Source: Tenericutes bacterium ADurb.BinA124 (GTDB lineage Bacteria; Bacillota_I; Bacilli_A; ML615J-28; CAG-698). From it: a stretch of DNA of 64,000 nucleotides. The stretch is from positions 22,835-86,834 of the forward strand of contig MVZM01000005.1 in the NCBI GenBank assembly GCA_002068415.1, in the 5' to 3' direction. The position numbers were made by a program, and so were the translations under genes. Below, piece by piece: positions 52,768 through 63,869 of this stretch. Each line of letters begins with the position of its first letter. The first letter of the stretch is position 1. The notes under the pieces are model-generated. The model had not been told where the DNA came from. It ran no database searches and was given only the letters and a program-made list of their open reading frames with translations.

Positions 52768-53413
52768 GAAGCTCCTCCAAGATAGTTTTCACTTGATTAA
52801 AGGTGTCCTCCACATCTTTCGCTCCATTAATATGATGGATTAAACCGCTTTGGGCATAATAATCGAGGAGGGGTTGGGTTTGCTTATAATATACTTCCAA
52901 ACGATTTCCCACCGTTTCAAGACTGTCATCTTTTCGTTGGTATAAGGAACCGCCACAAACATCACAAACATTCGCTACTTGCGGAGGAATGTTCGTGATG
53001 TGGTAGGAAGCTCCACATTGACGGCACATCCGACGACCGCTCATCCGTTGAATAAGAATGTCATCGGGGACGTTAATATTAATAACCGCATCTAAGCTAA
53101 TATTCATTTCTTTCAAAATAACATCCAGCGCCTTAGCTTGAGCAATTGTTCTCGGAAAACCATCGAGCAAAAAGCCCGCTTGGCAATCCGGTTCCTGCAA
53201 TCGTTCTTTCACAATATTAATCGTGACTTGATCAGGAACAAGTTCGCCTTTATCGGTATATGCTTTCGCTTGGATTCCTAAGGGTGTTCCCTGTTTAATC
53301 GCCGCACGAAACATATCGCCGGTCGATATATGAGGAATACCGTATGTTTTTTTAAGAAGCGGTGCTTGGCTACCTTTGCCCGCACCGGGAGGTCCCATGA
53401 TTAATAAACGCAT
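52754..53413 (-). CDS. adk: Adenylate kinase (zinc-type LID)
   Basis: 219 aa. P-loop [15 protein letters not shown]-binding [20 protein letters not shown]. The LID carries four cysteines (CRQCG and CDVCGG), the structural zinc site common in Gram-positives. Between secY and map. Confidence 0.96.
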   Translation of the reverse strand: MRLLIMGPPGAGKGSQAPLLKKTYGIPHISTGDMFRAAIKQGTPLGIQAKAYTDKGELVPDQVTINIVKERLQEPDCQAGFLLDGFPRTIAQAKALDVILKEMNISLDAVININVPDDILIQRMSGRRMCRQCGASYHITNIPPQVANVCDVCGGSLYQRKDDSLETVGNRLEVYYKQTQPLLDYYAQSGLIHHINGAKDVEDTFNQVKTILEELHDFH

Positions 53414-53422
53414 GCTTCTACC

Positions 53423-54700
53423 TTAATCAATGAAACCACGGTATTGTTTTTCTTGAGCTTGTGTTTTCAATTGTTTAGCTGTTTCAATAGCAACACCAAC
53501 AACGATAATTAAGCTGGTTCCCCCAACTTGAACCGAAGCCGGAAGATCAAAAATAAAGCTCATAATAATTGGTAAGGACGCTACAATAGCTAAGTAAGTC
53601 GCACCAACCATCGTAATTTTAAACAAAACACGAGAAATATATGATGCTGTTTCCGCACCCGGACGAATACCGGGAACATAAGCATTTTGTTTCCGTAAAT
53701 TTTCGGCCATCTTCTCAGGATTCATTTGTAAGAAAGAATAGAAGAACGAGAACACGAAAATCAATATAATATAAACCGCAAAGCCAATGGGGTTGGTATA
53801 ATTGAAAATTTGACCAATCCAGTAAACGACATTATTGCTTTGATCTAAGAAGTTAACAATCGTCGTTGGTAAGCTCATTAAGGTACTTGCAAAGATGACG
53901 GGAATAACCGAAGCGGAATTAAGCTTAATGGGAATATTCGATTCCGATTTACCGCGGAAAGCTGCCGCCGCCGGACGATTAGCATATTGAATAGGAATTT
54001 TTCGTTGCGCAGCTTCCATAAAAACAACCCCAACAACGATGGCAATCATTAATAATAAGACCCCAAAAAAGATGAAAATATCACCAACGGAATTGCCTTC
54101 AGGAGCAGCAATAAATTTTTTAATTAAGTCCGAAATCATCCTTGGGAAACTGGCAACAATCCCGGCCACGATGAACATCGAGGTTCCGTTGCCAATCCCT
54201 TTCAAAGTGATTTTTTCCGCAAGCCACAAGACGAAAGCCGTCCCGGCTGTCATCACTAAAGCGAGATAAACATAGGTGAAGATATTAGTTTCCACACCGA
54301 GTTTGAAAATATCACCATAATAAGCGGCAATGCCTAAAGTAATGGTTAAGGCTTGAACAAAAGCTAAACCTAAAGCTAAGTATCTCGTCAGTTGGTTCAG
54401 TTTTCGTTTTCCGGTTTCACCTTCTTCCGCCCATTCTTTTAAAGCCGGAACGATATCCATTTGCAATAATTGAATGACGATGGAAGCAGTAATATAGGGC
54501 GAAATACCTAAAGCAACAATCGAGTAATTGGCTAGCGCTCCCCCGCTAAAGACATTTAAGAAACCGAAAATCGAGCTTTCTGTTCCTAAAAAATCACGGT
54601 TAATTAACGGTAGTTGGATATGATAAGCCAAACGCCAGATTAAGAGAATCAGGGCGGTAAACAAGAGCATTTTAATTACTTTTGCGTTCTTCAATGCCAA
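53423..54700 (-). CDS. secY: Preprotein translocase subunit SecY
   Basis: 425 aa, ten membrane helices; forms the protein-conducting channel. SIVALGISPYITASIVIQLL (helix 2), RKIPIQYANR and GGTSLIIVVGVAIET are typical. TTG start at 54700 adjoining the rplO stop (TAATTG), with GAGGTG in the last rplO codons, so its translation is likely coupled to L15. Confidence 0.96.
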   Translation of the reverse strand: MALKNAKVIKMLLFTALILLIWRLAYHIQLPLINRDFLGTESSIFGFLNVFSGGALANYSIVALGISPYITASIVIQLLQMDIVPALKEWAEEGETGKRKLNQLTRYLALGLAFVQALTITLGIAAYYGDIFKLGVETNIFTYVYLALVMTAGTAFVLWLAEKITLKGIGNGTSMFIVAGIVASFPRMISDLIKKFIAAPEGNSVGDIFIFFGVLLLMIAIVVGVVFMEAAQRKIPIQYANRPAAAAFRGKSESNIPIKLNSASVIPVIFASTLMSLPTTIVNFLDQSNNVVYWIGQIFNYTNPIGFAVYIILIFVFSFFYSFLQMNPEKMAENLRKQNAYVPGIRPGAETASYISRVLFKITMVGATYLAIVASLPIIMSFIFDLPASVQVGGTSLIIVVGVAIETAKQLKTQAQEKQYRGFID

Positions 54701-55141
54701 TTAAATCACCTCGATTTTTCCGCCAGCGTCAACAATCCCTTTTTTAGCAGCTTCTGAAAATTTATTAGCAATGACGGTTAATTTTATTGTTAAAGTCCCA
54801 TTTCCTAAAATTTTTACAATGCTTTCTTTTTTATCAATTAATCCTTGTTTAAATAATTTATCATGATTAACTTTAGTTCCCTCTTTAAACACATTTAATT
54901 GTGAAAGATTGACAATTTCATATTCCTTACGGGTATGATTAGTGAAACCGCGTTTCGGGAAACGTTTGAATAAGGGTGTTTGTCCACCTTCATAAGCCGG
55001 ACGCACACCACCGCCGGAACGAGAGTTTTGACCTTTATGACCACGACCGCTTGTTTTTCCCATGCCGCTGGATGTCCCTCGCCCTACAATATTCTTGCTA
55101 CGGCGCGCCCCAGGTACGGGTTTTAATTCATGTAGTTTCAT
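54701..55141 (-). CDS. rplO: Ribosomal protein L15
   Basis: 146 aa. Begins [20 protein letters not shown], followed by the Gly/Arg-rich extension [20 protein letters not shown] that reaches into the 50S core. Between rpmD and secY. Confidence 0.97.
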   Translation of the reverse strand: MKLHELKPVPGARRSKNIVGRGTSSGMGKTSGRGHKGQNSRSGGGVRPAYEGGQTPLFKRFPKRGFTNHTRKEYEIVNLSQLNVFKEGTKVNHDKLFKQGLIDKKESIVKILGNGTLTIKLTVIANKFSEAAKKGIVDAGGKIEVI

Positions 55142-55150
55142 GTCATCCTC

Positions 55151-55330
55151 CTATTGAACCTCAACCAAATGAGCAACCGTTGCAATCATGCCACGAATGG
55201 CATCATTGTCTTTTTTAGTAACAATTTGGTTGATCTTCGTTAAGCCAAGAGCTTTTAAAGTTTTGCTTTGATGAGGCTTGCGAGCAATAGCGCTTTTAAC
55301 TAATTTGATTTTAATTTCTTTAGTCTTCAT
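55151..55330 (-). CDS. rpmD: Ribosomal protein L30
   Basis: 59 aa, found by direct translation: [20 protein letters not shown], then [20 protein letters not shown] and [18 protein letters not shown]. Standard size for bacterial L30. Starts 1 nt past the rpsE stop. Confidence 0.95.
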   Translation of the reverse strand: MKTKEIKIKLVKSAIARKPHQSKTLKALGLTKINQIVTKKDNDAIRGMIATVAHLVEVQ

Positions 55331-55331
55331 A

Positions 55332-55859
55332 TTATCCTAAAATCTCCTCAGGTGTTTTGTTGCGAATCGCACTTACTTGTTCAACAGTCCGCAATTCTTG
55401 CAAACCTTTGACAGTCGCTCTGACGATATTTATCGGCGTCGCTGATCCTAATGATTTTGATAAAATGTCTTGAATACCCGCTAATTCGACCACCGCCCGC
55501 ACCGGACCCCCAGCAATAATGCCTGTTCCTTCTTTGGCCGGTTTTAAGAAAACGCGACCGGCGCCATGAACACCGGTAATTTCATGGGGAATAGTATTGT
55601 TAACAATGGGAACTTCAATCATGTTTTTCTTGGCATCTTCCACCGCTTTTTTAATCGCATCCGGAACTTCAATTGCTTTGCCAGTTCCTAACCCGACTCG
55701 ACCTTTTTTGTTTCCGACGACAACAACGGCGGTGAAACGATAGCGACGGCCACCTTTAACAACTTTAGCAACGTGATTGATGCTGACAACGCGTTCTTCA
55801 AATTCTTTAACAACTTCAACGAACGCTTCTCTTTTTGGTTTTCTTGATTCTTGACGCAT
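55332..55859 (-). CDS. rpsE: Ribosomal protein S5
   Basis: 175 aa. RNA-binding N-terminal domain ([20 protein letters not shown]) and C-terminal domain with [19 protein letters not shown]. Helps decoding fidelity and mRNA unwinding at the entry site. Between rplR and rpmD. Confidence 0.97.
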   Translation of the reverse strand: MRQESRKPKREAFVEVVKEFEERVVSINHVAKVVKGGRRYRFTAVVVVGNKKGRVGLGTGKAIEVPDAIKKAVEDAKKNMIEVPIVNNTIPHEITGVHGAGRVFLKPAKEGTGIIAGGPVRAVVELAGIQDILSKSLGSATPINIVRATVKGLQELRTVEQVSAIRNKTPEEILG

Positions 55860-55869
55860 TCAATACCTC

Positions 55870-56232
55870 CTAAAATTTCAAGCCGGCCGTACGAGCTGCT
55901 TCGGCTAAAGCTTTAACCCGACCGTGATAAAGATAGCCACCGCGGTCAAAGACAACAGTAACAATCTTGTTTTCTAAAGCTCGTTTCGCAATGAGCGTCC
56001 CTACTTGGCGAGCAGCTTCGATATTGGAACCATTGGTTAATTTTAATTCTTTATCAATACTTGATGCCGCCACCAATGTTTTTTGAGCAACGTCATCAAT
56101 AATTTGGGCATAAATGTGAGCATTGGAGCGGAACACATTTAATCGAGGGTGAGTCGGCGTACCCGAAATGTTCTTGCGAATGCGTAAATGGCGAGCCAAA
56201 CGCATCTCGTTTCTTGATGTCTTTTTAATCAT
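55870..56232 (-). CDS. rplR: Ribosomal protein L18
   Basis: 120 aa, 5S rRNA-binding protein. [18 protein letters not shown] and [20 protein letters not shown] are diagnostic. Between rplF and rpsE. Confidence 0.97.
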   Translation of the reverse strand: MIKKTSRNEMRLARHLRIRKNISGTPTHPRLNVFRSNAHIYAQIIDDVAQKTLVAASSIDKELKLTNGSNIEAARQVGTLIAKRALENKIVTVVFDRGGYLYHGRVKALAEAARTAGLKF

Positions 56233-56249
56233 TTGTTTACGTCTCCTCC

Positions 56250-56789
56250 CTACTTCGCTTTCTTTCCTTCTTTACGACGAACAACTTGTCCTTTGAAGCG
56301 AATGCCTTTCCCCAGATATGGTTCAGGTTTGCGAACCTGATAAATTTCGGTGGCGAATTGTCCGACAACTTGTTTATCAACACCTCTAACGGTAACTTCC
56401 GTGGGCGTTGGTACCACAACTGTTATTCCTTCCGGAATTGGCATTTCCACTAAATGCGAGTATCCGGCATTCAAAACTAAAACTTTACCTTTTAAAGTTG
56501 CTCTGAAGCCCGTTCCTTGAATTTCCAAGGTTTTCGAAAACTCGTGGGTCACACCTTCTACCATATTGTGTAAAAGAGCTCTTGTTGTTCCGTGAAGGGA
56601 TCGATGCTCAATGGAATCGCTCGGTCGGCTAACATGAACCGAATCTTCTTTGACTTCAATAATCATATCCGGATGAAAATCATAAGCGATATGTCCTTTC
56701 GGGCCTTTCACTTCAACATGATTATTGGCCCCCAAAGTGACCGTTGTCCCATGAGCTAATTTAATCGTTTTATTACCAACACGTGACAT
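56250..56789 (-). CDS. rplF: Ribosomal protein L6
   Basis: 179 aa, two repeated domains. [18 protein letters not shown] at the start and [20 protein letters not shown] at the end are typical. Located near the factor-binding site of the 50S subunit. Confidence 0.97.
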   Translation of the reverse strand: MSRVGNKTIKLAHGTTVTLGANNHVEVKGPKGHIAYDFHPDMIIEVKEDSVHVSRPSDSIEHRSLHGTTRALLHNMVEGVTHEFSKTLEIQGTGFRATLKGKVLVLNAGYSHLVEMPIPEGITVVVPTPTEVTVRGVDKQVVGQFATEIYQVRKPEPYLGKGIRFKGQVVRRKEGKKAK

Positions 56790-56804
56790 TTTAATCCTCC
56801 TTAA

Positions 56805-57203
56805 TTACCAAACAAACGCTATAACTTCGCCGCCAATATTGTTTTGACGAGCTTCTTTATCAGTCATAACGCCATTTGATGTTGATACAATTGCCATCCC
56901 TAAACCATTTAAGACCTTGGGCATTTCATTGGCTTTTGCATAAAGACGCAGTCCCGGTTTGGAAATTCTTTTCAAACCTTGGATTACTCTTTGTTTCTTC
57001 TCAGTATATTTCATGGTTACTTTTAAAACGCCTTGCTTATCATTAGGGATAAGTTCAACATCATAAATATAACCTTCGCGCTTAATAACATTTAAAATCT
57101 CTAACTTAATTCTTGATGCCGGAATTTCCACATACTCGTGTTTCATTTGATTAGCATTACGAATGCGAGTAAGCATATCCGCAATGGGATCAGTCATTAC
57201 CAT
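56805..57203 (-). CDS. rpsH: Ribosomal protein S8
   Basis: 132 aa. [20 protein letters not shown] and [20 protein letters not shown] are diagnostic. Central 16S rRNA binder, and in many bacteria the autoregulator of the spc genes. Confidence 0.97.
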   Translation of the reverse strand: MVMTDPIADMLTRIRNANQMKHEYVEIPASRIKLEILNVIKREGYIYDVELIPNDKQGVLKVTMKYTEKKQRVIQGLKRISKPGLRLYAKANEMPKVLNGLGMAIVSTSNGVMTDKEARQNNIGGEVIAFVW

Positions 57204-57228
57204 TCAGATGGCCTCCTTCCAAGCTCTA

Positions 57229-57414
57229 TTACCAACTCGCTTTAGTAACGCCCGGGATTTGTCCCTTGTTGGCTAATTCTCTAAAGCAAATACGGCATAA
57301 TTGAAATTTGCGATAAACGGCATGTGGACGACCACAGCGCTCGCAACGAGTGTATTGCCTAACGGCAAATTTTTGTTTTTGTTTACTTCTAAAAACGATT
57401 GATTTCTTTGCCAT
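57229..57414 (-). CDS. rpsN: Ribosomal protein S14, zinc type (S14Z)
   Basis: 61 aa. The [20 protein letters not shown] segment holds two Cys-x2-Cys pairs, so this is the zinc-dependent short form. No zinc-free S14 is seen here. Confidence 0.97.
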   Translation of the reverse strand: MAKKSIVFRSKQKQKFAVRQYTRCERCGRPHAVYRKFQLCRICFRELANKGQIPGVTKASW

Positions 57415-57423
57415 AAATCCTCC

Positions 57424-57963
57424 TTACTTCTTAAAAGGCATTCCCATTTGGGTTAATAATTCTCGGCCTTCAGCATCAGTTTTGGCCGTGGTGACCACAA
57501 CAATATCCATTCCCCGAACTTTCAACACTTTATCGTAGTTGATTTCCGGGAAAATCAATTGTTCTTTAATCCCAATGGTATAATTGCCTCTTCCGTCAAA
57601 GGAGTCTTTACTCAATCCTCGGAAGTCACGAACACGTGGTAAAGAAATCGAAATCAGTTTATCGAAGAAATGATACATTCTTTCCCCACGAAGAGTTACT
57701 TTACAGCCAATGGCGACATTTTCACGAAGCTTGAAGGCAGCAATGGATTTCTTAGCTTTCGAAATAACCGGTTTTTGACCGGAAATCGTCGTTAAGTCAT
57801 CGACAGCCGCATCCAATAATTTAGCATTGCTAATAGCATCGCCAACACCCATATTAACAACAATTTTTTCCAGTTTCGGCACTTGCATAATGGAAGTATA
57901 GCCAAACTTTTTCATTAATTTGGGTTTGACATTTTCGATATAATCTTTTTGAACTCGATTCAT
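57424..57963 (-). CDS. rplE: Ribosomal protein L5
   Basis: 179 aa, binds 5S rRNA and contacts the P-site t[42 protein letters not shown] and [19 protein letters not shown] are typical. Confidence 0.97.
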   Translation of the reverse strand: MNRVQKDYIENVKPKLMKKFGYTSIMQVPKLEKIVVNMGVGDAISNAKLLDAAVDDLTTISGQKPVISKAKKSIAAFKLRENVAIGCKVTLRGERMYHFFDKLISISLPRVRDFRGLSKDSFDGRGNYTIGIKEQLIFPEINYDKVLKVRGMDIVVVTTAKTDAEGRELLTQMGMPFKK

Positions 57964-57973
57964 CGTCTTCCTC

Positions 57974-58285
57974 CTACTTATCTAAGACATTGCCGGTTTT
58001 TTTGGCGACTCTTACTTTTTTGCCATCAACAAACTTATGTCCAACCTTGGTTGACACATTCCCTTTGGTATCAAAGTATTGGACATTGGAAAGATCAATG
58101 GCCGCTTCTTTTTTAATAATTCCACCATCGGGATGAGCGTTGGAAGGTTTGGTGTGGCGTGAGACGACCGCAATGCCCTCAACTACAACTTTATTTTCTT
58201 TCGGAAGCACTTGTAAAACCTTGCCGGTTTTGCCTTTGCTGTTTCCGGCAATTATTTTAACGGTATCACCTTTTTTTATTTTCAT
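57974..58285 (-). CDS. rplX: Ribosomal protein L24
   Basis: 103 aa, KOW domain [20 protein letters not shown] with [18 protein letters not shown]. Early 50S assembly protein at the tunnel exit. Confidence 0.97.
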   Translation of the reverse strand: MKIKKGDTVKIIAGNSKGKTGKVLQVLPKENKVVVEGIAVVSRHTKPSNAHPDGGIIKKEAAIDLSNVQYFDTKGNVSTKVGHKFVDGKKVRVAKKTGNVLDK

Positions 58286-58295
58286 GAGGTCCTCC

Positions 58296-58667
58296 TTATA
58301 GAACCTCAGGAGCTAAAGAAATAATTTTCATGAACTCGGTTACATCCCGTAGTTCGCGAGCAACGGGCCCAAAAATTCGTGTCCCTTTCGGGGTTTTGTC
58401 ATCACGAATTAAAACGGCGGCATTGTCATCAAACTTGATGTATGTTCCATCTTTTCTTCTTAATCCTGATTTGGTTCTCACAATTACTGCTTTTACTAGT
58501 TCACCTTTTTTAACCGCACTGCCGGGAGTTGCCGACTTTACCGTGGCGACAATAATATCACCAATGTTGGCATAACGGCGCGATGTTCCGCCTAAAACCT
58601 TGACCGTTAGAATTTCTTTAGCACCCGAATTATCGGCCACTTTCAGTCTTGTTTCTTGTTGAATCAT
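58296..58667 (-). CDS. rplN: Ribosomal protein L14
   Basis: 123 aa. [20 protein letters not shown] and [20 protein letters not shown] are diagnostic. Lies at the subunit interface. AGGGAGG ribosome site. Confidence 0.97.
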   Translation of the reverse strand: MIQQETRLKVADNSGAKEILTVKVLGGTSRRYANIGDIIVATVKSATPGSAVKKGELVKAVIVRTKSGLRRKDGTYIKFDDNAAVLIRDDKTPKGTRIFGPVARELRDVTEFMKIISLAPEVL

Positions 58668-58678
58668 GATTATCCTCC

Positions 58679-58948
58679 CTAAACAATCTCAGCGCGCTCG
58701 ATAACTTCAAGCAAGCGGAAATGTTTTGTTTTTGAAAGCGGTCTTGTTTCCACAATGCGCACGGTGTCGCCGATTTTAGCTTCATTCTTTTCATCATGAG
58801 CCGTCAATTTTTTAGAAACTTCAACGCGTTTTCCATATAAAGGATGGCGATGAAAGGTAGTATAAAGCACTTTAATCGTTTTATCTGCTTTATCCGATAC
58901 TACTTTTCCGATATATTCTCGGTGAATCTTTTTTTCTGTCGTTTCCAT
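58679..58948 (-). CDS. rpsQ: Ribosomal protein S17
   Basis: 89 aa OB-fold protein. [19 protein letters not shown] and [20 protein letters not shown] are typical. Between rpmC and rplN. Confidence 0.97.
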   Translation of the reverse strand: METTEKKIHREYIGKVVSDKADKTIKVLYTTFHRHPLYGKRVEVSKKLTAHDEKNEAKIGDTVRIVETRPLSKTKHFRLLEVIERAEIV

Positions 58949-58958
58949 GTCTTGTCTC

Positions 58959-59207
58959 CTATCTCAAAGCCTTTTCTCGTTCCGTTAAAACGGTTTTCAT
59001 GCGGGCAATCTGTTTTTTAACTTTTCCAAGTTGAGCGGTATTCTCCAGTTTCCCCACAGCGGCTTGAAAACGCAAATTGAATAATTCTTGTTTTAATTCC
59101 AAGATGTTTTTATTAATCGTGGCTTCATCCATTTTCCGGATTTTGGCAGTTTCGGATTCCCGAACATTCTTTTCAACAACAGCAGCTTTTTTTGTTTTTC
59201 TAGCCAT
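58959..59207 (-). CDS. rpmC: Ribosomal protein L29 with N-terminal extension
   Basis: 82 aa against about 65 usually. The canonical part is [20 protein letters not shown] through [10 protein letters not shown]; in front are about 20 extra Lys/Ala/Glu residues ([18 protein letters not shown]). The start overlaps the rplP stop as TAATG, which supports the extended form. Confidence 0.93.
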   Translation of the reverse strand: MARKTKKAAVVEKNVRESETAKIRKMDEATINKNILELKQELFNLRFQAAVGKLENTAQLGKVKKQIARMKTVLTEREKALR

Positions 59208-59626
59208 TATTTCTCACCACTTTCTCTGGCCACAATTTTCGTTGTAATCGGTAATTTGTGCGCTGCTAAGCGGAGAGCTTCACGGGCTGTCGCTTCATCA
59301 ACTTCACCAATTTCAAACATAATCGTACCTCTTTTTACAACCGCAACATAGTGGTCAGGAGCACCCTTACCACCACCCATGCGGACTTCCAGCGGTTTAT
59401 GCGAAATCCCAAGATGCGGGAAGATGCGAATCCAAACTTTCCCGGCCCGTTTCATATAACGAGTCATGGCAATCCGCGCCGCTTCGATTTGTTGCGAAGT
59501 AATCCATGTTCCGGTTTCGGCCATTAAGCCATATTCACCGAAATTAATTTCTTTTCCGCCTTTCGCTTTACCTTCATAACTAACGCGATGAGGGCGGCGG
59601 AATTTTGTTCTTTTGGGCATCAACAT
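59207..59626 (-). CDS. rplP: Ribosomal protein L16
   Basis: 139 aa. The family core [20 protein letters not shown] and [20 protein letters not shown] are intact. The basic HRGRMKG stretch of other L16 proteins reads [12 protein letters not shown]. Needed for A-site tRNA binding. Confidence 0.96.
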   Translation of the reverse strand: MLMPKRTKFRRPHRVSYEGKAKGGKEINFGEYGLMAETGTWITSQQIEAARIAMTRYMKRAGKVWIRIFPHLGISHKPLEVRMGGGKGAPDHYVAVVKRGTIMFEIGEVDEATAREALRLAAHKLPITTKIVARESGEK

Positions 59627-59628
59627 AA

Positions 59629-60285
59629 TTATTTATCCCCCTGCTTGTTTTTCTTTTCCGGTAAAACTTCCCCCAAGCAAATCCAAACTTTAACGCCTAA
59701 TTTCCCATAAGTGGTTTTGGCTTCGTCACAGGCATAATTGATATCCGCCCGCAAGGTATGAAGCGGGACGGTGCCTTCACTGTAGCCTTCTTCACGAGCC
59801 ATTTCTGCTCCCCCTAAGCGACCGGAAATTTTGGTTTTAATCCCTTTAGCTCCGGCCCGCATGGTTTTTTGAATGGCCATTTTTTGGACACGACGGAAGG
59901 AAGCTCGGTTTTCCAGTTGTTCCGCAATATTGCGAGCAACTAAAACCGCATCCAAATCCGGATTCCTGATTTCTACAACACTTAAGAAAACCGTTTTGCC
60001 GGTTAATTTTTGCAATTCTTCCACCGCTTGGGTTTTGGTTGCACCTTCACGACCAATGACCACACCGGGTTTAGCGGTATAAATCGTTAACATGATTTTG
60101 GTTTTGGTCCGTTCAATTTCTACTTTTGATACATAAGCTTTCTTATAAAAATTGCTTAAGTATTTACGAATTTTTAAATCTTCATGTAATAAGGCCGGTA
60201 CTTCTAATTTATTAGCGAACCATTTAGAATCCCAATCACGAATGATGCCGACTCTTAAGCCAATTGGATTAACTTTTTGTCCCAT
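59629..60285 (-). CDS. rpsC: Ribosomal protein S3
   Basis: 218 aa. [20 protein letters not shown] at the start, KH-type RNA-binding [10 protein letters not shown] and the C-terminal domain [20 protein letters not shown]. Forms the mRNA entry tunnel. Confidence 0.97.
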   Translation of the reverse strand: MGQKVNPIGLRVGIIRDWDSKWFANKLEVPALLHEDLKIRKYLSNFYKKAYVSKVEIERTKTKIMLTIYTAKPGVVIGREGATKTQAVEELQKLTGKTVFLSVVEIRNPDLDAVLVARNIAEQLENRASFRRVQKMAIQKTMRAGAKGIKTKISGRLGGAEMAREEGYSEGTVPLHTLRADINYACDEAKTTYGKLGVKVWICLGEVLPEKKNKQGDK

Positions 60286-60296
60286 GAGATTCCTCC

Positions 60297-60632
60297 TTAT
60301 TCTTTCTCAGCCAGAACAACGGTAATATGACTCGTTCTTTTCAGAATGGCTGAGGCACTTCCCTTTGCTCTTGGTAAAAATCTTTTCATCGTTGGTCCTT
60401 CGTTAACATATGCTTCTTTAACGAACAACTTGCCTTGATCTAATTTATAATTATTAACCGCATTAGCAGCTGCCGATTTGATTACTTTTTCCACAACCCT
60501 GCTGGCGGCTTTCGGGGTCAGTCGTAAAATCGCATTAGCTTCCGCAAGCTTTTTGCCACGGACTAAATCGATAACGAGGCGAACTTTACGAGGAGCGATA
60601 CGAACAACTTTCGCAATTGCTTTGGCTTCCAT
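60297..60632 (-). CDS. rplV: Ribosomal protein L22
   Basis: 111 aa. [20 protein letters not shown] and the tunnel loop ending [20 protein letters not shown]. Macrolide-related tunnel protein. Confidence 0.97.
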   Translation of the reverse strand: MEAKAIAKVVRIAPRKVRLVIDLVRGKKLAEANAILRLTPKAASRVVEKVIKSAAANAVNNYKLDQGKLFVKEAYVNEGPTMKRFLPRAKGSASAILKRTSHITVVLAEKE

Positions 60633-60643
60633 ATTCTTCCTCC

Positions 60644-60922
60644 TTACTTCTTATCCGTGGCTTTTTTATCTTTTCCATGGCCACGGAAAGTTCTTGTAGG
60701 AGCGAATTCTCCTAGTTTATGACCGACCATATCTTCAGTTACATAAACCGGAATATGAGATTTCCCATTGTAAACACCAATGGTTAAGCCGATGAATTCG
60801 GGGAAAATGGTAGAACGACGCGACCATGTTTGAATCACTTTTTTGTTGGTGGCGGTTTGCGCAAGAACTTTTTTCATTAAGTGATCATCGCAAAACGGGC
60901 CTTTTTTTAATGAACGTGCCAT
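60644..60922 (-). CDS. rpsS: Ribosomal protein S19
   Basis: 92 aa. [38 protein letters not shown] and [19 protein letters not shown] are typical. Head of the 30S subunit. Confidence 0.97.
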   Translation of the reverse strand: MARSLKKGPFCDDHLMKKVLAQTATNKKVIQTWSRRSTIFPEFIGLTIGVYNGKSHIPVYVTEDMVGHKLGEFAPTRTFRGHGKDKKATDKK

Positions 60923-60935
60923 AAACTTTTTCCTC

Positions 60936-61769
60936 CTAATTGCTTACTCGTCGTCTAATAATTAAATTAGAGGACTTTTTCTTGGTGTTTCTCGTCTTCA
61001 CACCGAGGGCATTTTTACCCCACGGAGTTAATGGTGCTTTCCGACCGATTGGAGCCCGACCCTCACCACCACCATGGGGGTGATCGTTAGGGTTCATGGC
61101 CGAACCGCGGACCGTTGGGCGAATGCCTAAATAACGAGTTCTTCCGGCTTTACCGATATTGACAAGTTCGTGATCGGAGTTGCCGACTTCACCGATGGTG
61201 GCTCGGCACACACTTAAGATTTTCCGAACTTCGCCGCTCGTTAAGCGGATGATAACATATTTGTCTTCCCGCCCTAAAATTTGGGCGCTGGTTCCGGCCG
61301 CCCGGACTAATTGTCCACCGCGTCCCGGCGTTAATTCAATATTGTGAACAAAAGTACCAACAGGAATTTTCCCTAGTGGTAAACTGTTACCGATAAGAAT
61401 ATCCACATCATTTCCGGAAACGATTTTGCTTCCGACCGTTAAACCTTTCGGAGCAATGATATAACGTTTTTCACCATCGACATAATTAATTAAAGCGATG
61501 TTTGCGGAACGGTTCGGATCATATTCAATCGTCGCAACGCGACCGATGATATCATCTTTATTCCGTCGAAAATCAATAATGCGGTATTTGCGTTTGTGTC
61601 CACCACCACGATGACGAACAGTTGTATGACCCAAGTTGTTACGGCCGCCTGTTTTGGAAAGCGGAGCAACTAAACTTTTTTCCGGCTTAGTTGTCGTAAT
61701 TTCTTGGAATGAAAGGACGGTCATACCGCGACGTCCATTGGTTGTCGGATTATATTTTTTAATTGGCAT
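60936..61769 (-). CDS. rplB: Ribosomal protein L2
   Basis: 277 aa. Begins [19 protein letters not shown]. The [20 protein letters not shown] segment and the peptidyl-transferase-proximal [20 protein letters not shown] with the conserved His are present. Confidence 0.97.
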   Translation of the reverse strand: MPIKKYNPTTNGRRGMTVLSFQEITTTKPEKSLVAPLSKTGGRNNLGHTTVRHRGGGHKRKYRIIDFRRNKDDIIGRVATIEYDPNRSANIALINYVDGEKRYIIAPKGLTVGSKIVSGNDVDILIGNSLPLGKIPVGTFVHNIELTPGRGGQLVRAAGTSAQILGREDKYVIIRLTSGEVRKILSVCRATIGEVGNSDHELVNIGKAGRTRYLGIRPTVRGSAMNPNDHPHGGGEGRAPIGRKAPLTPWGKNALGVKTRNTKKKSSNLIIRRRVSN

Positions 61770-61787
61770 AATGTTTTCCTCCAGCTA

Positions 61788-62078
61788 TTAGACTTCAAAC
61801 ACGTCTAAAGTTTGACCTTTCTTCAAAGTAACTACGGCTTTAAGTACCGCCGGACGCAGTCCGGTATACTTACCAACTTTGCGTTCCTTTTTGCGACCGG
61901 AAATCATATTAACCGCAACAACATTAACTTTAAAGGCGGCTTCCACAGCCTTAGCAACTTCAATTTTGTTGACGCCTTGCATGACTTCAAAAGTGTATTT
62001 CCCTTGTTCGACTAATTTGGTCGATTTCTCGGTAATGAGTGGACGCTTGATAACTTCAAAAGGATTTTTTGCTTTCAT
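61788..62078 (-). CDS. rplW: Ribosomal protein L23
   Basis: 96 aa. IKRPLITEKSTKLVEQGKYT and the loop VNMISGRKKERKVGKYTGLR. Docking site for trigger factor and SRP at the tunnel exit. Overlaps the rplD stop (TAATG). Confidence 0.97.
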   Translation of the reverse strand: MKAKNPFEVIKRPLITEKSTKLVEQGKYTFEVMQGVNKIEVAKAVEAAFKVNVVAVNMISGRKKERKVGKYTGLRPAVLKAVVTLKKGQTLDVFEV

Positions 62079-62701
62079 TATTTCAAATCCTCCTCATATT
62101 GTTTTAAGGCGGCTTCCGTCGCCACATAGGTATCGGCATTAATTAAATCGTATACGCTCAAATGTTGTTTGGTTTGCACATAAACATTAGGAATATTACG
62201 ACTAGCCATGAATAGATTGAAATCTTCTTCCGGAATAATAAAAATCGTTTTCCCAACAATTTTTAAGTTGTTTAACACCGCTACAAAGCTCTTGGTTCGA
62301 AAATCGGCTAATTCAAGTTTATCTAAAACGATAATATTCTTCTTTTTAAAGCGGTCGGAAAGGAGTGATTTAACAGCCAATTGCACCACTTTGCGATTGA
62401 CTTTCACATTATATTTCCTTGGCGTTGGACCAAAAACGACCCCACCGCCAACCCATTGCGGAGCACGAATGCTACCTTGACGGGAACGACCGGTGCCTTT
62501 TTGACGCCACGGTTTACGACCTCCGCCTCTTACTTCCGTGCGGGTTTTGGTTTTGCTGGTTCCTTGGCGCATGGCAGCTCGTTCGGCGTTGACAACATCA
62601 TAGACCACTTGCATGTTGGGTTCAATTGCGAAAACATTCTTTTTAAGATTGGTTTTGCCGATTTTTTCACCCAATTGATTATATACTTCAATACTTGGCA
62701 T
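62078..62701 (-). CDS. rplD: Ribosomal protein L4
   Basis: 207 aa. The long tunnel loop RQGTSKTKTRTEVRGGGRKP and GTGRSRQGSIRAPQWVGGG is intact. In some bacteria L4 represses the S10 operon through its leader. Confidence 0.97.
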   Translation of the reverse strand: MPSIEVYNQLGEKIGKTNLKKNVFAIEPNMQVVYDVVNAERAAMRQGTSKTKTRTEVRGGGRKPWRQKGTGRSRQGSIRAPQWVGGGVVFGPTPRKYNVKVNRKVVQLAVKSLLSDRFKKKNIIVLDKLELADFRTKSFVAVLNNLKIVGKTIFIIPEEDFNLFMASRNIPNVYVQTKQHLSVYDLINADTYVATEAALKQYEEDLK

Positions 62702-62715
62702 CTGTTTCTCCTATC

Positions 62716-63375
62716 CTACGCTAATGCTTCAGGATTAACTTCGGGAGTGCGCGCTTTTACACCGTTAGTAACAACGACATAAGAGCGATTTGCTCCGGGA
62801 ACGTTACCTTTTATTAACATAATATTTTTTTCTAAATCGATTTTAACGATTTCTAAATTTTGGATGGTAACTTGTTCACCACCCATGCGGCCGGCCATTT
62901 TCTTACCTTTTTTAATACGAAGAGCGGTCCGTTCGCCCATGGAACCAGCACCGCGATGGTAACCGGAGCCATGTGCCATTTGGCCTCTTTTAAGATTGTG
63001 GCGTTTGATGGCGCCTGAATAACCTTTTCCCTTGCTGGTTCCGGTGACATCAACAATTTCGCCTTCCTTGAATATATTTGCTTTAACCTCTTGACCGACC
63101 TCAAAGAAATTCATTTCCTCCCCAGCGATTTCTTTGATGAAGCGCTTAGGGTTGGCATTTGCCTTTGAGGCATGTCCGATTTCCGGTTTAGTGGCAAGTC
63201 GTTGTGGCTTGTCGCTATAACCAAGTTGAACAGATTGATAACCATCTGTTTCTTTTGTTTTCTTCTGTAATACCACATTGGGAGTAACTTCAATTACCGT
63301 AACGGGGATTAAAGTTCCTTCTAGGGAGAAAACTTGTGTCATTCCGACTTTTTTACCTAAGATTCCTTTGGCCAT
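62716..63375 (-). CDS. rplC: Ribosomal protein L3
   Basis: 219 aa from ATG 63375 (AGGAGG upstream; the ORF start at 63384 is closer to the ribosome site than allowed). [37 protein letters not shown] and [20 protein letters not shown] are diagnostic. Confidence 0.97.
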   Translation of the reverse strand: MAKGILGKKVGMTQVFSLEGTLIPVTVIEVTPNVVLQKKTKETDGYQSVQLGYSDKPQRLATKPEIGHASKANANPKRFIKEIAGEEMNFFEVGQEVKANIFKEGEIVDVTGTSKGKGYSGAIKRHNLKRGQMAHGSGYHRGAGSMGERTALRIKKGKKMAGRMGGEQVTIQNLEIVKIDLEKNIMLIKGNVPGANRSYVVVTNGVKARTPEVNPEALA

Positions 63376-63399
63376 GAGTTTCACCTCCTACTTTACTCA

Positions 63400-63705
63400 T
63401 TATTTTAAGATAATATCCACACCGGCGGGGATCTCCAAATGGATTAAGGCATCCATTGTTTTCGGAGTGGTTTCGACGATGTCGATTAAACGTTTGTGAG
63501 TTCTTCGCTCAAATTGTTCCCGACTGTCTTTGTACTTGTGCGGTGAACGAATAATCGTGAATACCTCTTTTTCCGTTGGAAGCGGAATCGGTCCCGAAAC
63601 AACTGCTCCGGTCTTTTTAGCCGCATCAACGATTTTTTTTGCTGATTGATCTAACAATCGATGATCATAAGAAACTAATCTGATTCTTAATGCTTGTTTT
63701 GCCAT
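63400..63705 (-). CDS. rpsJ: Ribosomal protein S10
   Basis: 101 aa from ATG 63705 with AAAGGAGG about 8 nt upstream; the ORF extends to 63789 into the leader but with no ribosome site. [20 protein letters not shown] and [19 protein letters not shown] are typical. First gene of the superoperon; also the NusE antitermination factor. Confidence 0.97.
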   Translation of the reverse strand: MAKQALRIRLVSYDHRLLDQSAKKIVDAAKKTGAVVSGPIPLPTEKEVFTIIRSPHKYKDSREQFERRTHKRLIDIVETTPKTMDALIHLEIPAGVDIILK

Positions 63706-63761
63706 TTTTTGGTCCTCCTTTTGCATCCATTTAAAATGTAGCTTGGCTCCATACGAATTAC

Positions 63762-63802
63762 CTGACGAATAACGGCATTGGCAACGCAACCGTGAGTGTC
63801 AG
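63762..63802 (-). promoter_or_regulatory. Structured 5' leader of the S10 operon
   Basis: The roughly 130-nt untranslated leader contains a nested hairpin: CTGAC/GTCAG closing an arm with ACGG/CCGT inside (minus strand). No T-tract follows, so it is not a plain terminator. Leaders upstream of rpsJ in other Firmicutes are bound by r-proteins; a similar autoregulatory role here is inference. Confidence 0.45.
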
Positions 63803-63840
63803 CAACCTCGCATATCACTGCCTCTTTCAAAGCCTTGTAT

Positions 63841-63869
63841 ATATTACCAAAAACAGTTCTTAATGTCAA
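63841..63869 (-). promoter_or_regulatory. Promoter of the S10-spc-alpha superoperon
   Basis: Minus-strand consensus TTGACA (63864-63869), 17-nt spacer, TAATAT (63841-63846), the best -35 match in the window. About 135 nt before rpsJ. Confidence 0.85.
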
